A stretch of 64,000 bases of DNA. It comes from Zonotrichia leucophrys gambelii. Lineage: Eukaryota; Chordata; Aves; Passeriformes; Passerellidae. The stretch covers positions 95,217,235 through 95,281,234 of the forward strand of contig NC_088172.1 in assembly GCF_028769735.1 (NCBI RefSeq), in the 5' to 3' direction. The position numbers and the translations under genes are program-made. The notes under the pieces are model-generated. The model had not been told where the DNA came from, did not search any database, and saw only the letters and a program-made list of their open reading frames with translations. This document shows, piece after piece, positions 26,128-39,634 of this stretch; the first letter of the stretch is position 1; every line of letters begins with the position of its first letter.

Positions 26128-26161
26128 AATACTTACTAATTCCAAAGAATTAGTAAGTATT
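26128..26161. repeat. Perfect inverted repeat, 15-bp arms, 4-bp loop
   Basis: aatacttactaattc (26128-26142), loop caaa, gaattagtaagtatt (26147-26161). The arms are exact reverse complements. It could extrude as a hairpin or fold in RNA from either strand. Confidence 0.92.
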
Positions 26162-29100
26162 ATACATCCAGAGAAAGTAACTCTATATATATCCACAAAC
26201 TATTTTAGCACTCTCAATCCCTGCATTCTTATGCCTGAGACTGATAACAAAATAGTCATACCTTCAGGTTATTTGGCAGAAGCTACTTACTTTTATTTTC
26301 TGTTTAAAAAACGTTTTAGGCTAGTCTCTAAAGTTGCACATTGTCATTACCTCTATTCTAATCAACAACACATTGCTTAGTGTGCAATTCAACACCAAAG
26401 AAATATCTCTTATCTCCATCTAGCATGATTAAATTTTGCCAAACAGATTTATATGTAGTTCATTCTTTGGCTTCTGTCTCTTCTCCATGAATTATTTCAC
26501 TCAGGATTGCAAATGATCTTTGATTCATGAAATAAACCCTGGATTAAATTTAATAGCAGCTAACAATGCAAAACTGTGCATATCATATATCCCCAGTGAT
26601 ATTAAAATCATCAGATTCAAAAAACATCTCTTTTCCCTTTCTAAGTCTCAGCTCAATGGACAAGAATGGTGACTGTTGAACACTGTCCACCTTTGGGACC
26701 TTCATAATCAAGAATGATTCTTAAACTCTCTCTTGAGGCAAGTCCAGACACCCAAGCTGACTCCCCTCATTCTGAGGAAAGTTTAAATATATTTGCTCAA
26801 TTTCTAAACCAAGTGGTTTGGATATGAAGATCTCAAAGCTCCATAAATTCTAACCACTTAAAAGCTGTCACAGAGCTGAAACATGAGTGGAGGTGGGATG
26901 GAAAGACCATTTAAGCATAAAAAATGTGCTTTCTTGCTATTGCTACATGAAATATTTGAGGGGAGGAAAAAAATTTATTTTAGACAACATACAGTCAAAA
27001 ATAAGCACAATTAATATGCCAACAATTCTAATTAAGGTCTAGGTAGGACTCAAACTTGCTGTTATATTAAAATGTTGGAACAAACTGTTGCAGTGGCGCT
27101 GAAGTTCTCATTTCAGAAGAACAGAAATTTGTTCTCTAAAATTATTCCTTTAATTTTTGGTGAACCTTAGTGCATACATGAATTAATTGAAAATGGTTCA
27201 CAATAAATAAGAAATTTCAGGAATTATTTCAGGTCTACAATTTAATTCTAAAATATCTAGGATGCTGTAATAGAAAGTGGCAGATAAGAATCCTTACTTT
27301 TTTATGTAGCCATGCATAGGGCCTTATATTTCTCTAGCATCAACACTTAATATTTAGGTGAGATTATTCTAGCATCCTTAGCTAGAATAAAGGCAAGAGT
27401 CTTTGAAAAGAATGGAAGTCACTTTATCATGAACAAATAACATAATGGAACAGTTATTTACCGTGTCAAAAATTATCCACATCATCAGTGCATATGCAAT
27501 TCTTTGTCCAATCCCCAAAACACCACAGAACTTTAGGAAACAGAAACTGAAGCTTTAGGTTAATGAAAATTATTGACAAATCTTTATATGGTTTCTAAAA
27601 TATGCACCTACTCTGGTGCTCTGAGGGTGCTTTTCATTATGTTTGAAGATTTTTTTCAGCTACATCAAGAGCAAAACAGTAGGGAAAGGTTTCCCCAATA
27701 GGTGTTTCTCCATGCTCACTACATATTTTATTTACATTTGAATTAAACAGAAAATGGAGGTGGTATCATTAGATATTCAACAACAAAACCAAAGAGACAA
27801 AGAATAGTTACCTAGCAAACAAGTTTAAACTGCCCATAAATTTTGTTGAAAACAGTTTCTAAACTCTGGCTTTGGGAAGGCACAAAAGTTATTTATTTAA
27901 TCCACTGTCACTAAAAGTGCACTGCTCTGACAAATGCTGCTGAATCTATAAACTGGGCATTCTGCTGACTTTCTAAAAAACATTGTGTCTGCTATCACAA
28001 TCAATATTAGTCCAGGAAATCAAAGTAGTATTAGCTTAATGTTACCTAATCCTGGCTTTTTTTGACCTGGTGAAATCCCTGCAAGCATCAGCTGCATGGA
28101 GACCTGGAACACCTTCCCATTGCAACAAAGAGAAACTGCTAAAAATCACAGTTAAATGCTGACAGTAAAATTGGTTCCCAACTTGAAGTCACCTGAAAAC
28201 ACTCCAAACCCCACAATGGTCATGGATGACACAAGACAAATATCTTCTGTTGCATTAACTGAGGTTTCACAGCACTACTAAACCACATCATTGGAAAAAG
28301 GACCAAAGTCCTAATACAGAGTCTGAAAATGATGTTGGACTAGTAATTTCTTCCAAACATGTCTCACTATTGTATTTTGACCAAGAATGGATCAAAACCC
28401 AGCACTTATACACAGGCTGTACTAGAAAACAGCAAGGCTAGGAAAACCACAAGGTTTTATTTCTAAAGAGACCTCTGAAGATGACAGAACAAGATTCATA
28501 ATAATTCGATTTAAAGGCATTGCAAACTTAAATTACCAGAAATAGTTACTGATTGGAATTTAAGAATTTTAAAGTAAAAATATGAAGAATCAATAGAAAA
28601 GTTCCTTCCAGCAATATTTTGCAAGAAGAAAATGCTTGGCAGAGTGCTCTGTATGTGATAGGAATATTTACTTTTACCCTCACAGCCAGAACTAATTTGA
28701 TGTTTATTCAACACCCACATTTGCAAGCAAGAGTTCTATGTTTTTGTCCCTGTGATGCTTTATTCCTTTCATGTGGCCAAAGTATATTAGAAAGATTAAC
28801 CACTGAAAACAAAATTATATCTTCTGCTTTAATACTAAAACCTAAATACTACCAAAACTCAAAAAAATTTCTCAAAAATAGAATGAAATGGACAAGTTGG
28901 CCTGCTGCCCTTTATGGTTCCAAGCTACTTCTTAGCACAAAACATGGCCCCAGCTTCAGACTTTATTTTAACCTAAGGGGAAAACAGATTTTCCAGGGCA
29001 TTGTATTGATGTTCTGTGCATGTATTAAAAATCTTCAGACCTATTCCTGGAAGCAGTGGATGGCTGTACATATTTTTCATTTAATACTTTTAAAGGAACT

Positions 29101-29839
29101 TGTCAACTTTGTGTGATTTGAACAAATGTACCACAGATGTTATCAGATTTGTATGTTATTTTATACCTAAAGCTTCCTGAAAAACAAAACCAGCTAAGTA
29201 CACAGCTTAACATACTGGTTTGCCTACAAAATAAAGTTTTAAACCCGACACCATCAGTAATTTGATCTAAATGGGAGGGCTGAGTAACTCCATGCTTCAA
29301 CCTGAGAGTTTGAAAACATGGTGTAAGAATTACAGTAATCAGCTGTGAAATTCAAACCTTGCCATTCAAATCTCCCACTTTCACAAAAGCAATTGACTTT
29401 CTGTAAAATATCCTTCACTGCCCACATCACATTTGAGCATTTTAAAGTAAGATCTACTAATAGAATGATGTAGATGATAAAATAAGTATGTTTCCTGAAA
29501 CCTTGTCAATCCTTTCAATTTCCACAGCAAACAGCATTTTGTTCTGAAAAAGGAGAAAAATCCTACAGAGAAGTCTACTTAGAGGTAAGTTGTAGGCTAA
29601 AACCTGCAGAAATATTTGCCTTGTCCTTTTACTACAAAACCATGTAACAAAGACCATAAAGTCTATCTCAGCTGATAATGTCAACTAAAAAACTGGGTTG
29701 TGGGCAAGACAGTCTAAACAGACATTTATTTCTCACCTGTGGCTAAAGCAGTGCAAATTCAACTAATTTTTAACCAAGAAAAATAAGAAAAATTATTAAT
29801 AGTTTTAAAAGTTGGTAGAATTACATATGGGAAAACTTA

Positions 29840-29913
29840 AAGCAAAAACACCCCAAACAAACAAACCAACCACAACCAAAACACAAATAAAAACCTCAGC
29901 AAAAACAAAAAAA
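29840..29913 (+). repeat. CAAA-rich low-complexity tract
   Basis: Degenerate repeats such as aaacaaacaaaccaaccaca and caaaacacaaataaaaacc; simple sequence, no retroposon body recognised. Confidence 0.75.
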
Positions 29914-31418
29914 TGCTAAATGCTGCATTTGTCATTGGATTTAAGCATTTATTCCCCAATTAAACCAAGCTTATTAAGGGAAATGGTAATTCATAAGCCA
30001 CAACTCTTTATTTTTTGTTCCTTGAAACAAAACTTAAAATAGCAAATGTAAGCTATAAATACATATTCATTTCATGTTGAAAGTCAAATCATTATGTTCA
30101 CTTCAATCAATACTGTAGCCTGAGGGACTCTCCCCATTTGAAACTATATGAAATCAATACATGCACTCTTGCATATATTCCAGCTGCTCAAGAGAAACAC
30201 AGATCTCCTTTGGAACAACAAATTTCAGGCTGTGACAGTTCCCTTTTTGTTTAGGGCAGTAATGGAGCTGTTCCTCACTTTGCAATCTTGCATTCTCTGC
30301 AGTAATGCCACTGAAATGCCTTTCTGTGATATGGTACATATAAAACAAGATGCTAAATTGGAGTATCTAAGACATTAACTTCAGAACCATTTAGAAATAT
30401 CTGGTAAAATAACCCCACTAAATGTCAGTTGTTCCAGGCCCTTAAAACCTGTATTTTTTATGGTAGCTTAGATTCAAAATAAAACTTAACCATATTGAGA
30501 TTAATTAGACTATGATTTCTTACTGATAGACCTAAGTGTCTGACTACTATGAATATTGAACTTGTAGCTAGCCTTTCCTTTATTCTTTCGTTTTCCTACT
30601 TTGTGAGCAATACTGTGCTATAGTATTTTGTGCCAACAGCAGATGATTTTCTATTTTGCATTTTTTCTCATTTTATCTTTTCAAGGTCAAAGCGTTCTCT
30701 AAAAAGCTGCTTTGGAGACTTTTTTAATGTTACAACTACATCTTTCTTCTTAATTCCCAGGCACGTTTAAAATAATAATCAGACTGCAAAAAGATACACC
30801 CTAACTCAATCTAACACACTGAATAAAATTCACCTAACAATACTTTGTTCTGGTTTATTTTATGAAGCCTCTACAGAAAGTTAATTTCGCAACCAAGCTC
30901 ATTACATTTCTAAGTAATAACAGCCAGAGATAAGAAAATAGAGGGAGATTTATCCTTTATGATCCAGACACTCAGTGCTTTACTTAAGCTCCCACTCATT
31001 ACCAACAGTTCCCATGTCACAGTGCCAGCCTCATTCTCTGCAGTAATTCCACATCCCCACAATGTTCCTGAAAACTCTCACACATCAGGATTGAACTTTT
31101 CCACTACGAAATTTTGGTGTACCTGCCATTGTTCATATTTTAGGGCAGCAAGGATATCACCAGAGCTGGACTGCCAATTCAACAAATGTGAAAACAATAT
31201 GGAAAGAAGGGAGTCAGATCTCTAAAATTCACCACTCCATTTCCATCAGCTTCAACACAAGAAAGATTTCATGTCTGCAAACTCTATCCTGGCATTTCTT
31301 ACACTTTCCTTTGATAGAGTTCCCATTTTGGCACACAATTCCAGAATATCTATCATAGTAAGCAGTGAATAACCTGCTAATTATCACACTCATCTCTGCC
31401 CCACAATTATAGCACTCC

Positions 31419-31443
31419 AAAAAAAAAAAGAAAAAAAAGAAGG
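31419..31443 (+). repeat. A-rich tract
   Basis: Two A runs separated by single G bases, ending in aagaaggg. Confidence 0.8.
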
Positions 31444-33346
31444 GTAGTGGATTTTCAAGAGCAGTTTAATCCTTTTATTCAGAAGTTACTTTAAACCTTT
31501 CTCCACTCTTCACTGACGGCACACTAAAAAAGGACCTTTGGGGGATGCAGGCCTGGTGAAGGTAAAATCAGCAATGGGGACATGACACAGTGTGGTACAC
31601 AAACTTATTTCTCATATCCAAAACAACCAAATCAGAACATGGGGTTTAGAATGGGAGCTATACTTGCATTTCAAGCACCAGAAAAAAGAGAATTCAATCA
31701 AAAACTAGTCTCTCTGCATGCACAAATGTACTTTCAATCTACATATCTTCAGCTAAATCACAGTGATAAGTGTAAAATCCAGCACTAGTCGGGATGATTT
31801 AATTTTGAGACACTTATTTAATGTCTCTTCTCAACGCTGTATCTCCACCAGAGTGATCAAGACACCTTCTCTGATAAAAAAGCCCACAATCCATTTTGAA
31901 TATAAACTGCCAATATGGAATTGCACCCATTTTGAGCAGCTAAAGATTCCTCTGCAAAAGTCAGCACCATAAAAAACCCCAAACCTCTTTCTTTTTAAAG
32001 AAATCCAGTATGTGAGAAGATGGGACAGACGGAATCTCACTTAAAAAAGTCTCACTTAAAGTCGCAGGTGGCACACTAAAGAGAAATGCAGAATGCTTTG
32101 TGGCAGATGGCCTGCCTTTCAATCAGCAAAAGAGAAAAGTATTAGATAAAAACCTTTCCAGCAGCAACATGACATTGTTAATCTCCTCACTTTACCTGTG
32201 CAAAAAATCAGAAGTTTCAAAAATTAAGTAGGATTTAATACTTGTTTACACAAGCTGGACAAAGTTATAACTATTTTGTTTCTCAGAAGAACAGCATTTT
32301 TTTAAAATACAGTTTTACAACTGAACCCATGTCCTGGCATGATGCTGCAGTTTTACTTTTCTAAGGAAATAAAGTATTTCATGTACTTTGTATGCTTGGC
32401 TTGCTTATCATTTTTGCAAAGCTATCTGCAGTTTACTGTGCATATGAAATAAAATAGGAAAAACACATTGCCATCATTAGGGGAAAAAATACTTGTCATT
32501 ATTTATTGTTGCAGATTTTGACCTCAGTCTCTCAGTCAGACACAATAAAATGTTCTTCCTAGCTAAATGTTCAGATTCTAGTCTTGAAGATTTATTCTAT
32601 TTCATTATTTTCATGAATCTTGATGTTAGAATATTAGCTATATGGATTCCTGCAGACAATTTTCCTGTAACTTCTAAATATTAAAGATTTTATTATACAA
32701 CAAGCCATAATTGCAAATCCATGGAAACTCTAGCTCAGAGCTTTACTCAACACATCTTTCAGCTAGGCACAACATTGGCTGGTAATATTCTGATTTTCTA
32801 CAAGAGTTCATATCCTCATTCATGTTGTTATCTTTAATGTCTCTGAATAACCACACAAATGGTAGACTTCAGGTTATGTAACAAGACATGAAAGTATTTC
32901 ATCAGGCCTGTAATAAAAATCATATCATGCTTGGCATCAGATCCATTATGCCTCCATGCACATTTCATGGGAGTGCTGGTGAAACACAGCAGTGACAACG
33001 TCTGGGTGAATTTCTTAGCCCACTTTATCTTTTATCCCTCTGCTCCTCAGCTCCCAAGGAGGCTCCCTGAGAGAGACGCAGAGCTAAGTGAACTCTCAAT
33101 TCTCTCCACAAGCACTTGTCATACAGTAGTAATTTAGAATCCCATTCTCCAAAAGGCTAAGCACATTCTGGCTCAGGTCCAGCCGAGCACTTCTTGCCTA
33201 AGCACTGCTGCTAGCAGCCACACGGCGCTGCAGCACAACCAGCAAGATCAGCAACAGCTTCAGCTCATCCTTCAGCTAAGGGTGGGGTGGTTAGGTCTAA
33301 AGCACAGATCACTGTTGTTAGGAAAAGTAACCCACAAACACCTGAG

Positions 33347-33944
33347 CGTGAAAAGCGCCAATCACTTGCTTTTAAAATTTTAAAAGTTTAATAGTAATGG
33401 AATGGTTGTAAAAATAGTAATACAATTAGAGTAATAATAATTTGGACTATTTGAATAAGGACAATATGACACAATAAAAACAAAGTTATGGATGTCCTGT
33501 TACCTTTTTCTGGGCAGCATGAGCCCAAAAAAAGGACCCACATTAACAGAGGATTAACCCTTAAAAACGATCTTTTGCATATTCATACACCTCATACATG
33601 ATGCATAAATTCCATTCAAATACAGGATTCTCTCTGGTCATCGTCAACTTCTTCCTCTGAATCCTAACAGCACCTTTGAGGCAGGAAGAAGTTCATTTCT
33701 TCTGATAATGGGACAATAAATTCTTTTTCTCTCAAAGATTTAGGTGTCTGTGGCTGCTATCTTGCTTCTTTAAAAAAAGGTACCCTACATAGCATAGTTT
33801 CTATTTTAACATTTTTTATAACCTAAACTATATTTAACACACTACTTAAGAGAATTAATACAGCATAACTTTCTAACTGAACACATATAATATTCATTTT
33901 AATACTTGCAAAAAGCCAATCATAAAATACATGCATTTTTTACA
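33347..33944 (-). mobile_element. Solo LTR of an avian endogenous retrovirus family
   Basis: About 598 bp resembling a common songbird LTR. On the minus strand it starts TGTAAAAAATGCATGTATTT and ends near GATTGGCGCTTTTCACG, where the expected terminal CA reads CG. A TATA-like TTATAAAAAA lies near 33811-33822 and an ATTAAA polyadenylation signal at 33387-33392, in the order expected for a minus-strand LTR. No internal retroviral genes flank it, so it looks like a solo LTR left by recombination. The immediate flanks (ctgag and agagg) do not match, so a target-site duplication is not visible. Family recognition is from memory. Confidence 0.8.
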
Positions 33945-36900
33945 AGAGGTTTATGTCCAAGGAGGAGACAGAAGAATCCTTTTTGGCTTTATTAGAATAA
34001 AGGGAGAGGCCTGGATGAATTTTCCTAACACTTTCATCAGCTGTTATAAATTAGATGGGATGTTTCCTGTGTCTGTGTTGGGGGAGGTTGTGTGTAGTTT
34101 ATTTTTTAACCATAATCAACCACCCAAAACCCCCCAGGACTTTTCTGTGTTATCCTTCCAAGTAGCTAAATATGTCCCTTACACACCCCAAAACTCAAAA
34201 CTGCTGAGCTTCACGTATTTCAAAGTCTGAACAACTTTAGTGCAGGATTTCTTTACACAAGGGCGAGCAATTTCCAAATCTGCTTTTCAAGAAAACCTGT
34301 CATACAGGCATGACTCCCCAATTACCTATTTCCTAGCGTTCTGGCAATCATTTACTTTGACATAAGTAATCAAAACAGGGGCTGTGTTGCACTTGCAAGC
34401 CACCTTGACAGGCAGACCACTTGAATCCCACATTTCTGCAGGGGCTTGACAAAGTGTTTTGTACTTAGAGAAGTAGGAACAGGCAGGAAAAGCATGACCA
34501 GGTGACAAGGAATGTCACAGCTTTCTCCCAAATGTCCTTTTCCCCATTTTGTTGCTAATAACCTGCAAGCTCAGAGACAGCCATTCTGCACCTTCATTTA
34601 GGAACTTATTACAAAAAGGTGTGTGTATTTACACACACACATATATATAAAATCACACACTTTAACTGAGACAACACTCTGGAGGTCCTTGCATTGGCAC
34701 TCCTGCCCTCAGGAGGGACTTTGCTGACTACTCCCAAGTAGAAGAGACAGGTGTACAGCAGTGTGAACCAAGCAAAACCACGTGCAAGCTCCTTTAAAAG
34801 TGAACATTTTATTCACAGTATATGATTTTCATCTGTTGACTGCTATGACCTCAATAATGCCTAATCAATAACGTTTCTATTATGCTCTTTTAAAGCTAAT
34901 TACATTATTTACTTTCACATACCCAAGTCTACTACCAGTTCTTTGCTGGAATCCTTACCAGGCAACAAAGCATTAATGAATAAAAGCAGATTGAAGAGCT
35001 ACTGCACTATACGTTTCAAGATAAACAGAGCACCATTATAAAAGCTACAAAATACACAGATAGAAAAATCTATTTTCAAGGTAGAAATGTTATAAAAATA
35101 AATTCTTATCTTGTGTCTGGGCAGCTAATATCAAAAACCTTCCTTATTAGGCTTTTAATTTGAATCAGTCTCCTCACCAATTCATGAAAATTTAATTGCA
35201 AAATTATTTTTCCTCATTTTCAAATCAATAAAAACATTGAAAGCAAGGCCAAAAAGCTCAAGTCCTGCCATTCTGGGAAAAAAAATTATATGCTTGCAAC
35301 AATAGTGAATTTTATGTTTGTGCTGTGTAAACAAAGAGCAAAATTCAGTTTGTCATCCAATAGCTCAGAAAAGCACTATTTAAACAAGATTTCTCCTTTA
35401 TTTACTCAATTCATGACTACTAAGATTATAATAGTCATTACATGCTGCAATACATAAGGTCCTGCTAATATTACCTGTGTTACAATATGTAACTTAACAG
35501 AGAACAAAATAATGATTTCCAAAGTGTCACAAAACATTGGCTTTTGAAGGTTTTATTGTTTAGTTTTGTAACTTTAAAATTTATTTTAGATTTTATTCAA
35601 TTTTGAAATTATTCCTCTAAGTGCCATCCATTCCTCTGTCTTTTAGGGGAAGTTCTCAGCACCTTCCAGGACTTGAACATTGCTTCATTTTCTCACATTA
35701 TCATCTGTGTCCCCCATGCCCCTTGCAAACACTGAGATACCAAATCAAATAACTCTAGAATCTGAAGCAAACAACTGATTTTTGACATTTAAAATACTTG
35801 TCTCGAAGAGCCCAACAAATAGAGTTTTTCATTTAATTGTAAATAAGGTGATATTTAACTGCAGTGATCAGAGATAAATCTTTACAGACAATTTAAAGGT
35901 CTGTGTGCAACACTGTGCATCACATTATGCAGGGGAAAATGGCATTTCTCTCCCCATCTGTCAAAAATACTCACTAGAAGCAGATGCATAGTAAGATTGT
36001 TGGAACACTAGTGGGGAAGAAAATTGACTTCTCTGACAGGAGCAACTTAGTGAGACACACTCAAGGGTGGTCTCAGGTCTACCAGCCCAGCAAATGGAAG
36101 TTTAATTTCAACAAAGAGACTTTTAATTTTTTCCATTTATAAAATCTTCATTGTGAAACTCTAAAGGAGATAATTATCCAAATTCCTGAAACACACTCAC
36201 ATTTCCACCCAACTAGGATAAGGAGTTGGCTTATTTCAAAACATTTATTACATGAAGAGTTGAAGAAAGGATCTTTCTGATATAGAACACCTTGTCGTCT
36301 CTGCTAAATAAGGTTGTAGAAACCCAATTTATATATTCTTCATTTTTACTAACAGTTTGTCAAACTACCAAAATCAGACACAGGAGTAGTTTAATAGTAA
36401 AAACTAGAAAAATGAAACAAAATGATAGTCTTTAAAAAAAAACAGAAGTTCAAAATGGTAATGAAATAGAAACCTATCCCTCCCATGGAAGCTTCAGTGC
36501 CCTCCTCATCTCTTCATTTCTTCCCAGCAATATATTTCAGCAATATATATATATACACATTCACCTGCATCTATAGTTATACTCACAGTGCCAAAATTTG
36601 CATGCACAATCTCCCACAAACACATTATGTCTGTTTCTGACTTAATTTTAGGATAATAGATAGGCTTTACAAATATCTTGCTTTCCAGAGGAATCTATTT
36701 CCATGACTATACAATACCTAATAAAATGTTTTATGTAAACAGCACTGAAATAACCAGAAAAGTTAACTCTGAGATAGATAGATGGTTCACTGAAACTTAG
36801 ACTAAAAGATCATTTTCAGAAAGCAACTATTTTTTAGGTAAAACATGCCCTTACAGTCATTTTCCATGAACTGTTCTAGTTCATTATTTCCCTGAAGATA

Positions 36901-37500
36901 ACTGTGTATTTGTCCAGGGTTTTTTTAAGTATGAAAATCAGTTTTATGTTGTTTCAAACATACTTTATTCAGATATAGAAATGTAGTTAATTCAATACAG
37001 TCGATCATCATCTACACTGTCAGTAAACAAGCATTGGAGGCAATGAAACCATAATTTTCACCAAAATGAAACATGATGCACCAAGGTGCATAAATGTGCA
37101 GTGAATGGTCATGCCTGTGCATAGACATATACAATACATAAACATTTAGCAGCTTCTAAATTTCTGCAAAATTACAGTTCTGATGCAGAGTCAGCTGTTG
37201 TAAAGAGATGCAAGATATATATATACTTGTAAGAAATGCATTTCAGCCTTTAAATCCCCACTTTTTAAAAGGCTATTTGCACTGGAATTAATGCCTAACT
37301 TGGGCTTACCTAGAAACAAAGACCAAAGTTAGAAGGATAAAAGTAGATATATCTAAGGAAGGGCTTTGAAGTACATTAAGAGCAGACAGTGTTCCCAAGG
37401 GGCTACAGCTAAACTGGACAATGGCCAGGAGTCTTTCAGACAGATATAAATGTGGGCTATTTACATATCAGCCATTAAATCCTCTGATTAAGGTAGTGAA
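33945..37500. other. Intronic stretch, no gene
   Basis: AT-rich sequence with an alternating GT/CA/TA patch at 34619-34650 and short TA repeats near 36543-36556 and 37207-37216. No exon was recognised. Confidence 0.6.
34619..34650. repeat. Alternating purine-pyrimidine repeat with dyad symmetry
   Basis: gtgtgtgta, loop tt, tacacacac (34619-34638), followed by acatatatat. The 9-bp arms are perfect. Such sequence is prone to Z-DNA or cruciform formation. Confidence 0.8.
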
Positions 37501-38331
37501 GGCTGTCCGATTTTCGGCTGTTTGGATGGCCTGGAAAGGCCCGGGGCGGCCTTGGGGCAGCCCGCGTTTCAAAGGACGAGAAGAGGCTTCAGTTCTTTTC
37601 TCGGTCCCGATGTTTATTAATTGCTTATCTAAAAGATTTTCTCTCGGCCCGACAGAGGTCTGCTCAGCAGCCAGCCATGAGCACACTCCCCTGCCCTCCG
37701 GGCGGTCACCTATCTTTATACCCAAAGTTACATATACAATATTTATCATTTTTCCCCAATACCTTTCACCCTTATTGCCCAGTGCACTTTTAGTAATGAC
37801 CAATCCCAAAGTGCCACCATCACCACAGAAGATGGAGGAGAAGAAGAAGAAGAAGAAGGACAGGAGACGCCCCAATTCCTCCATCTTACTTCTCTAAACC
37901 CCCCTGTACAGAAATCCTAAACCCTGTGTTTCCCTTTCTAATTAACTAATCCCTTCACCATTCACCCCGGTGAAATCCTCCTATCCTCATACAGGTGTCG
38001 TCTCCTGTGTAGGATCAAAGTCCAGCCACCAGACACTTCTGGCAACATTCCAGGACTCCCGAGCCCCCCAAGGGTGGTCTCGGTGACTCGGCACCTCAGT
38101 CCTGAGGTGCTGAGATCCCACAAAGGCAATGAAGTCATAATTCCCCATTTTGCTCCTCCCCAATTCACTAGGGCACGAAGCTATAAAGTGTCCTTGGATC
38201 ACAGGCCCAGAGGGATTGTTTTGTCTAACCAAAATCTGAAGACAGTTAACTACACTTTATATGGAGTTCAGAGTTACGCACTAATGCAGTATAGGATTTG
38301 AAAAACATAAGTTAAAATCTCAAAGCATCAC
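37501..38331 (-). mobile_element. Solo LTR, GC-richer avian ERV family (about 830 bp)
   Basis: A long LTR-like element that stands out from its AT-rich surroundings. Read on the minus strand it has a TATA box (TATAAAGATA, 37711-37720), an AATAAA signal about 90 bp further on (37613-37618), and a GC-rich U5-like end of about 110 bp. The direct repeat agtgaa occurs at both edges (37495-37500 and 38332-38337) and may be a 6-bp target-site duplication. With that choice the termini are not exact TG...CA, so either edge may be off by a few bases. A (GAA)n stretch lies at about 37829-37858. The 38128-38330 part matches the LTR at 61663-61884. The 158- and 138-codon frames across it are not retroviral genes. 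Confidence 0.78.
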
Positions 38332-39593
38332 AGTGAAACAGTTTGCAGTATTTTTGAATATTTGCTTAAGTACTTTAGAGTATTTCAGGCCAACCCAAGT
38401 CAAAAAGCAAAATGCAGTTTAAGCAGAGAACAGCATCAGAAAACAAAGGTAGAAAACATATCTACAATAATCCAAGGCCTTCCAAAAAAAAAAAAATCCA
38501 ATAAAAGACAGCTTGATTCCCAAGTATCAAAGCCTTAAATTTCTGTCCTAGATTGCATTAGGTTTAATTTTACTTCTGTATTTACAGAATCAGACATTTT
38601 ACATCTTCGCAGTGCATGTGTAATATGTGCCTGCATTTTCTGTAGCATGAACTGTTCTTTATTGACTCCCTGTTCCACATGCTTATGCTTTTTTTTTTTA
38701 ATCCTTTTTTTTCTACTAAGGTCTGGTGGTTTGATAGTGAGTTAAGTCACCACTTAAGAGTCACATGGGCTTTGGACAGTATATTAGAGGAAGCTGCAAA
38801 CCATTCTTAATTTAATGTCCTGGGACGTGATGTTATTTCTCTGAAAATCCTTGTCTGAAAGGTGTTCTTATCTCTGCTATTTGTTTAGTTTGATGTGTGG
38901 GTGTGTGTGGAAGGTTATACCTTTTAATCCATTTAGTTCAGCTCTAATTTTACTAAACTCTAGCAAGACTGTAAATGCAACTGCTCAACTGCAAAAGATT
39001 TTTGGGCAATCACTGTTTTTCACATGGTAATTAGGGGTCCATCAGGAGACTGCTCCTGTTTACAAGACAATTTATTTAAAAATTCAGCTGAAGGCTGGTT
39101 GAACTCCAACTGGTTAAATTCAGAAGAAACTGCAACTGGGCTGGAGAAGCTGCACAGTACCACCAAGGCACCACCAGACTTCTTTAGAAGGTTCTGTCTC
39201 ACCTATTTTATTTCCAGTAAGAAAATAAGGGAGTTATCCTGTCCTCACAGTCTTACTGTGATAAATACATTAACAGTGCTGTTTGACAAGACTTTTAATC
39301 ATGATTCTGAGAAATACATTTTCAATTACAACAAGCTCATCTTGTCCTGAAATGCTGTGGTATCTTTGCTACATCTGGGTAGGACAGAATTATTCATATT
39401 TTGCCACCTTGACAAGATGTTACTCCCTAAACCAAACTCAGTTGGTCTAGGGGAAGAAAAAAAGAAGGAAAATAACTTCATCCAGATAGTGACTGACTTC
39501 AGCAATTAATTCATCTCTCCAAGAAACTCCAGATATTTATTAGTCTGAAAGTCAGGCTGAAACTGCCAAAATACAAAACTTCCTTAAAGAGGG

Positions 39594-39634
39594 AAGGCTT
39601 CTCACACTCTACTGTAGAGAGAGTGAGAAGCCTT
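39594..39634. repeat. Inverted repeat, 12-bp perfect outer arms plus 5-bp inner stem
   Basis: aaggcttctcac (39594-39605) pairs with gtgagaagcctt (39623-39634). Inside, ctcta (39607-39611) pairs with tagag (39615-39619) around a ctg loop. The two stems are separated by a small asymmetric bulge. Confidence 0.88.

Larger units (their letters stand above)
19472..33346. other. Intronic stretch, no gene
   Basis: About 13.9 kb of AT-rich intron. It contains a short CR1 tail at 21890-21953, a TTTA repeat at 23585-23606, a perfect hairpin at 26128-26161, a CAAA-rich tract at 29840-29913 and an A tract at 31419-31443. The longest open frame (28619-29116, plus) has no recognisable domain. The 33175-33300 part is more GC-rich and borders an LTR; I could not assign it. 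Confidence 0.6.

Noticed and set aside
37421..38301. Open frames of up to 158 codons on both strands
   Set aside because: They lie in the solo LTR and owe their length to its higher GC content; no retroviral domain is present.
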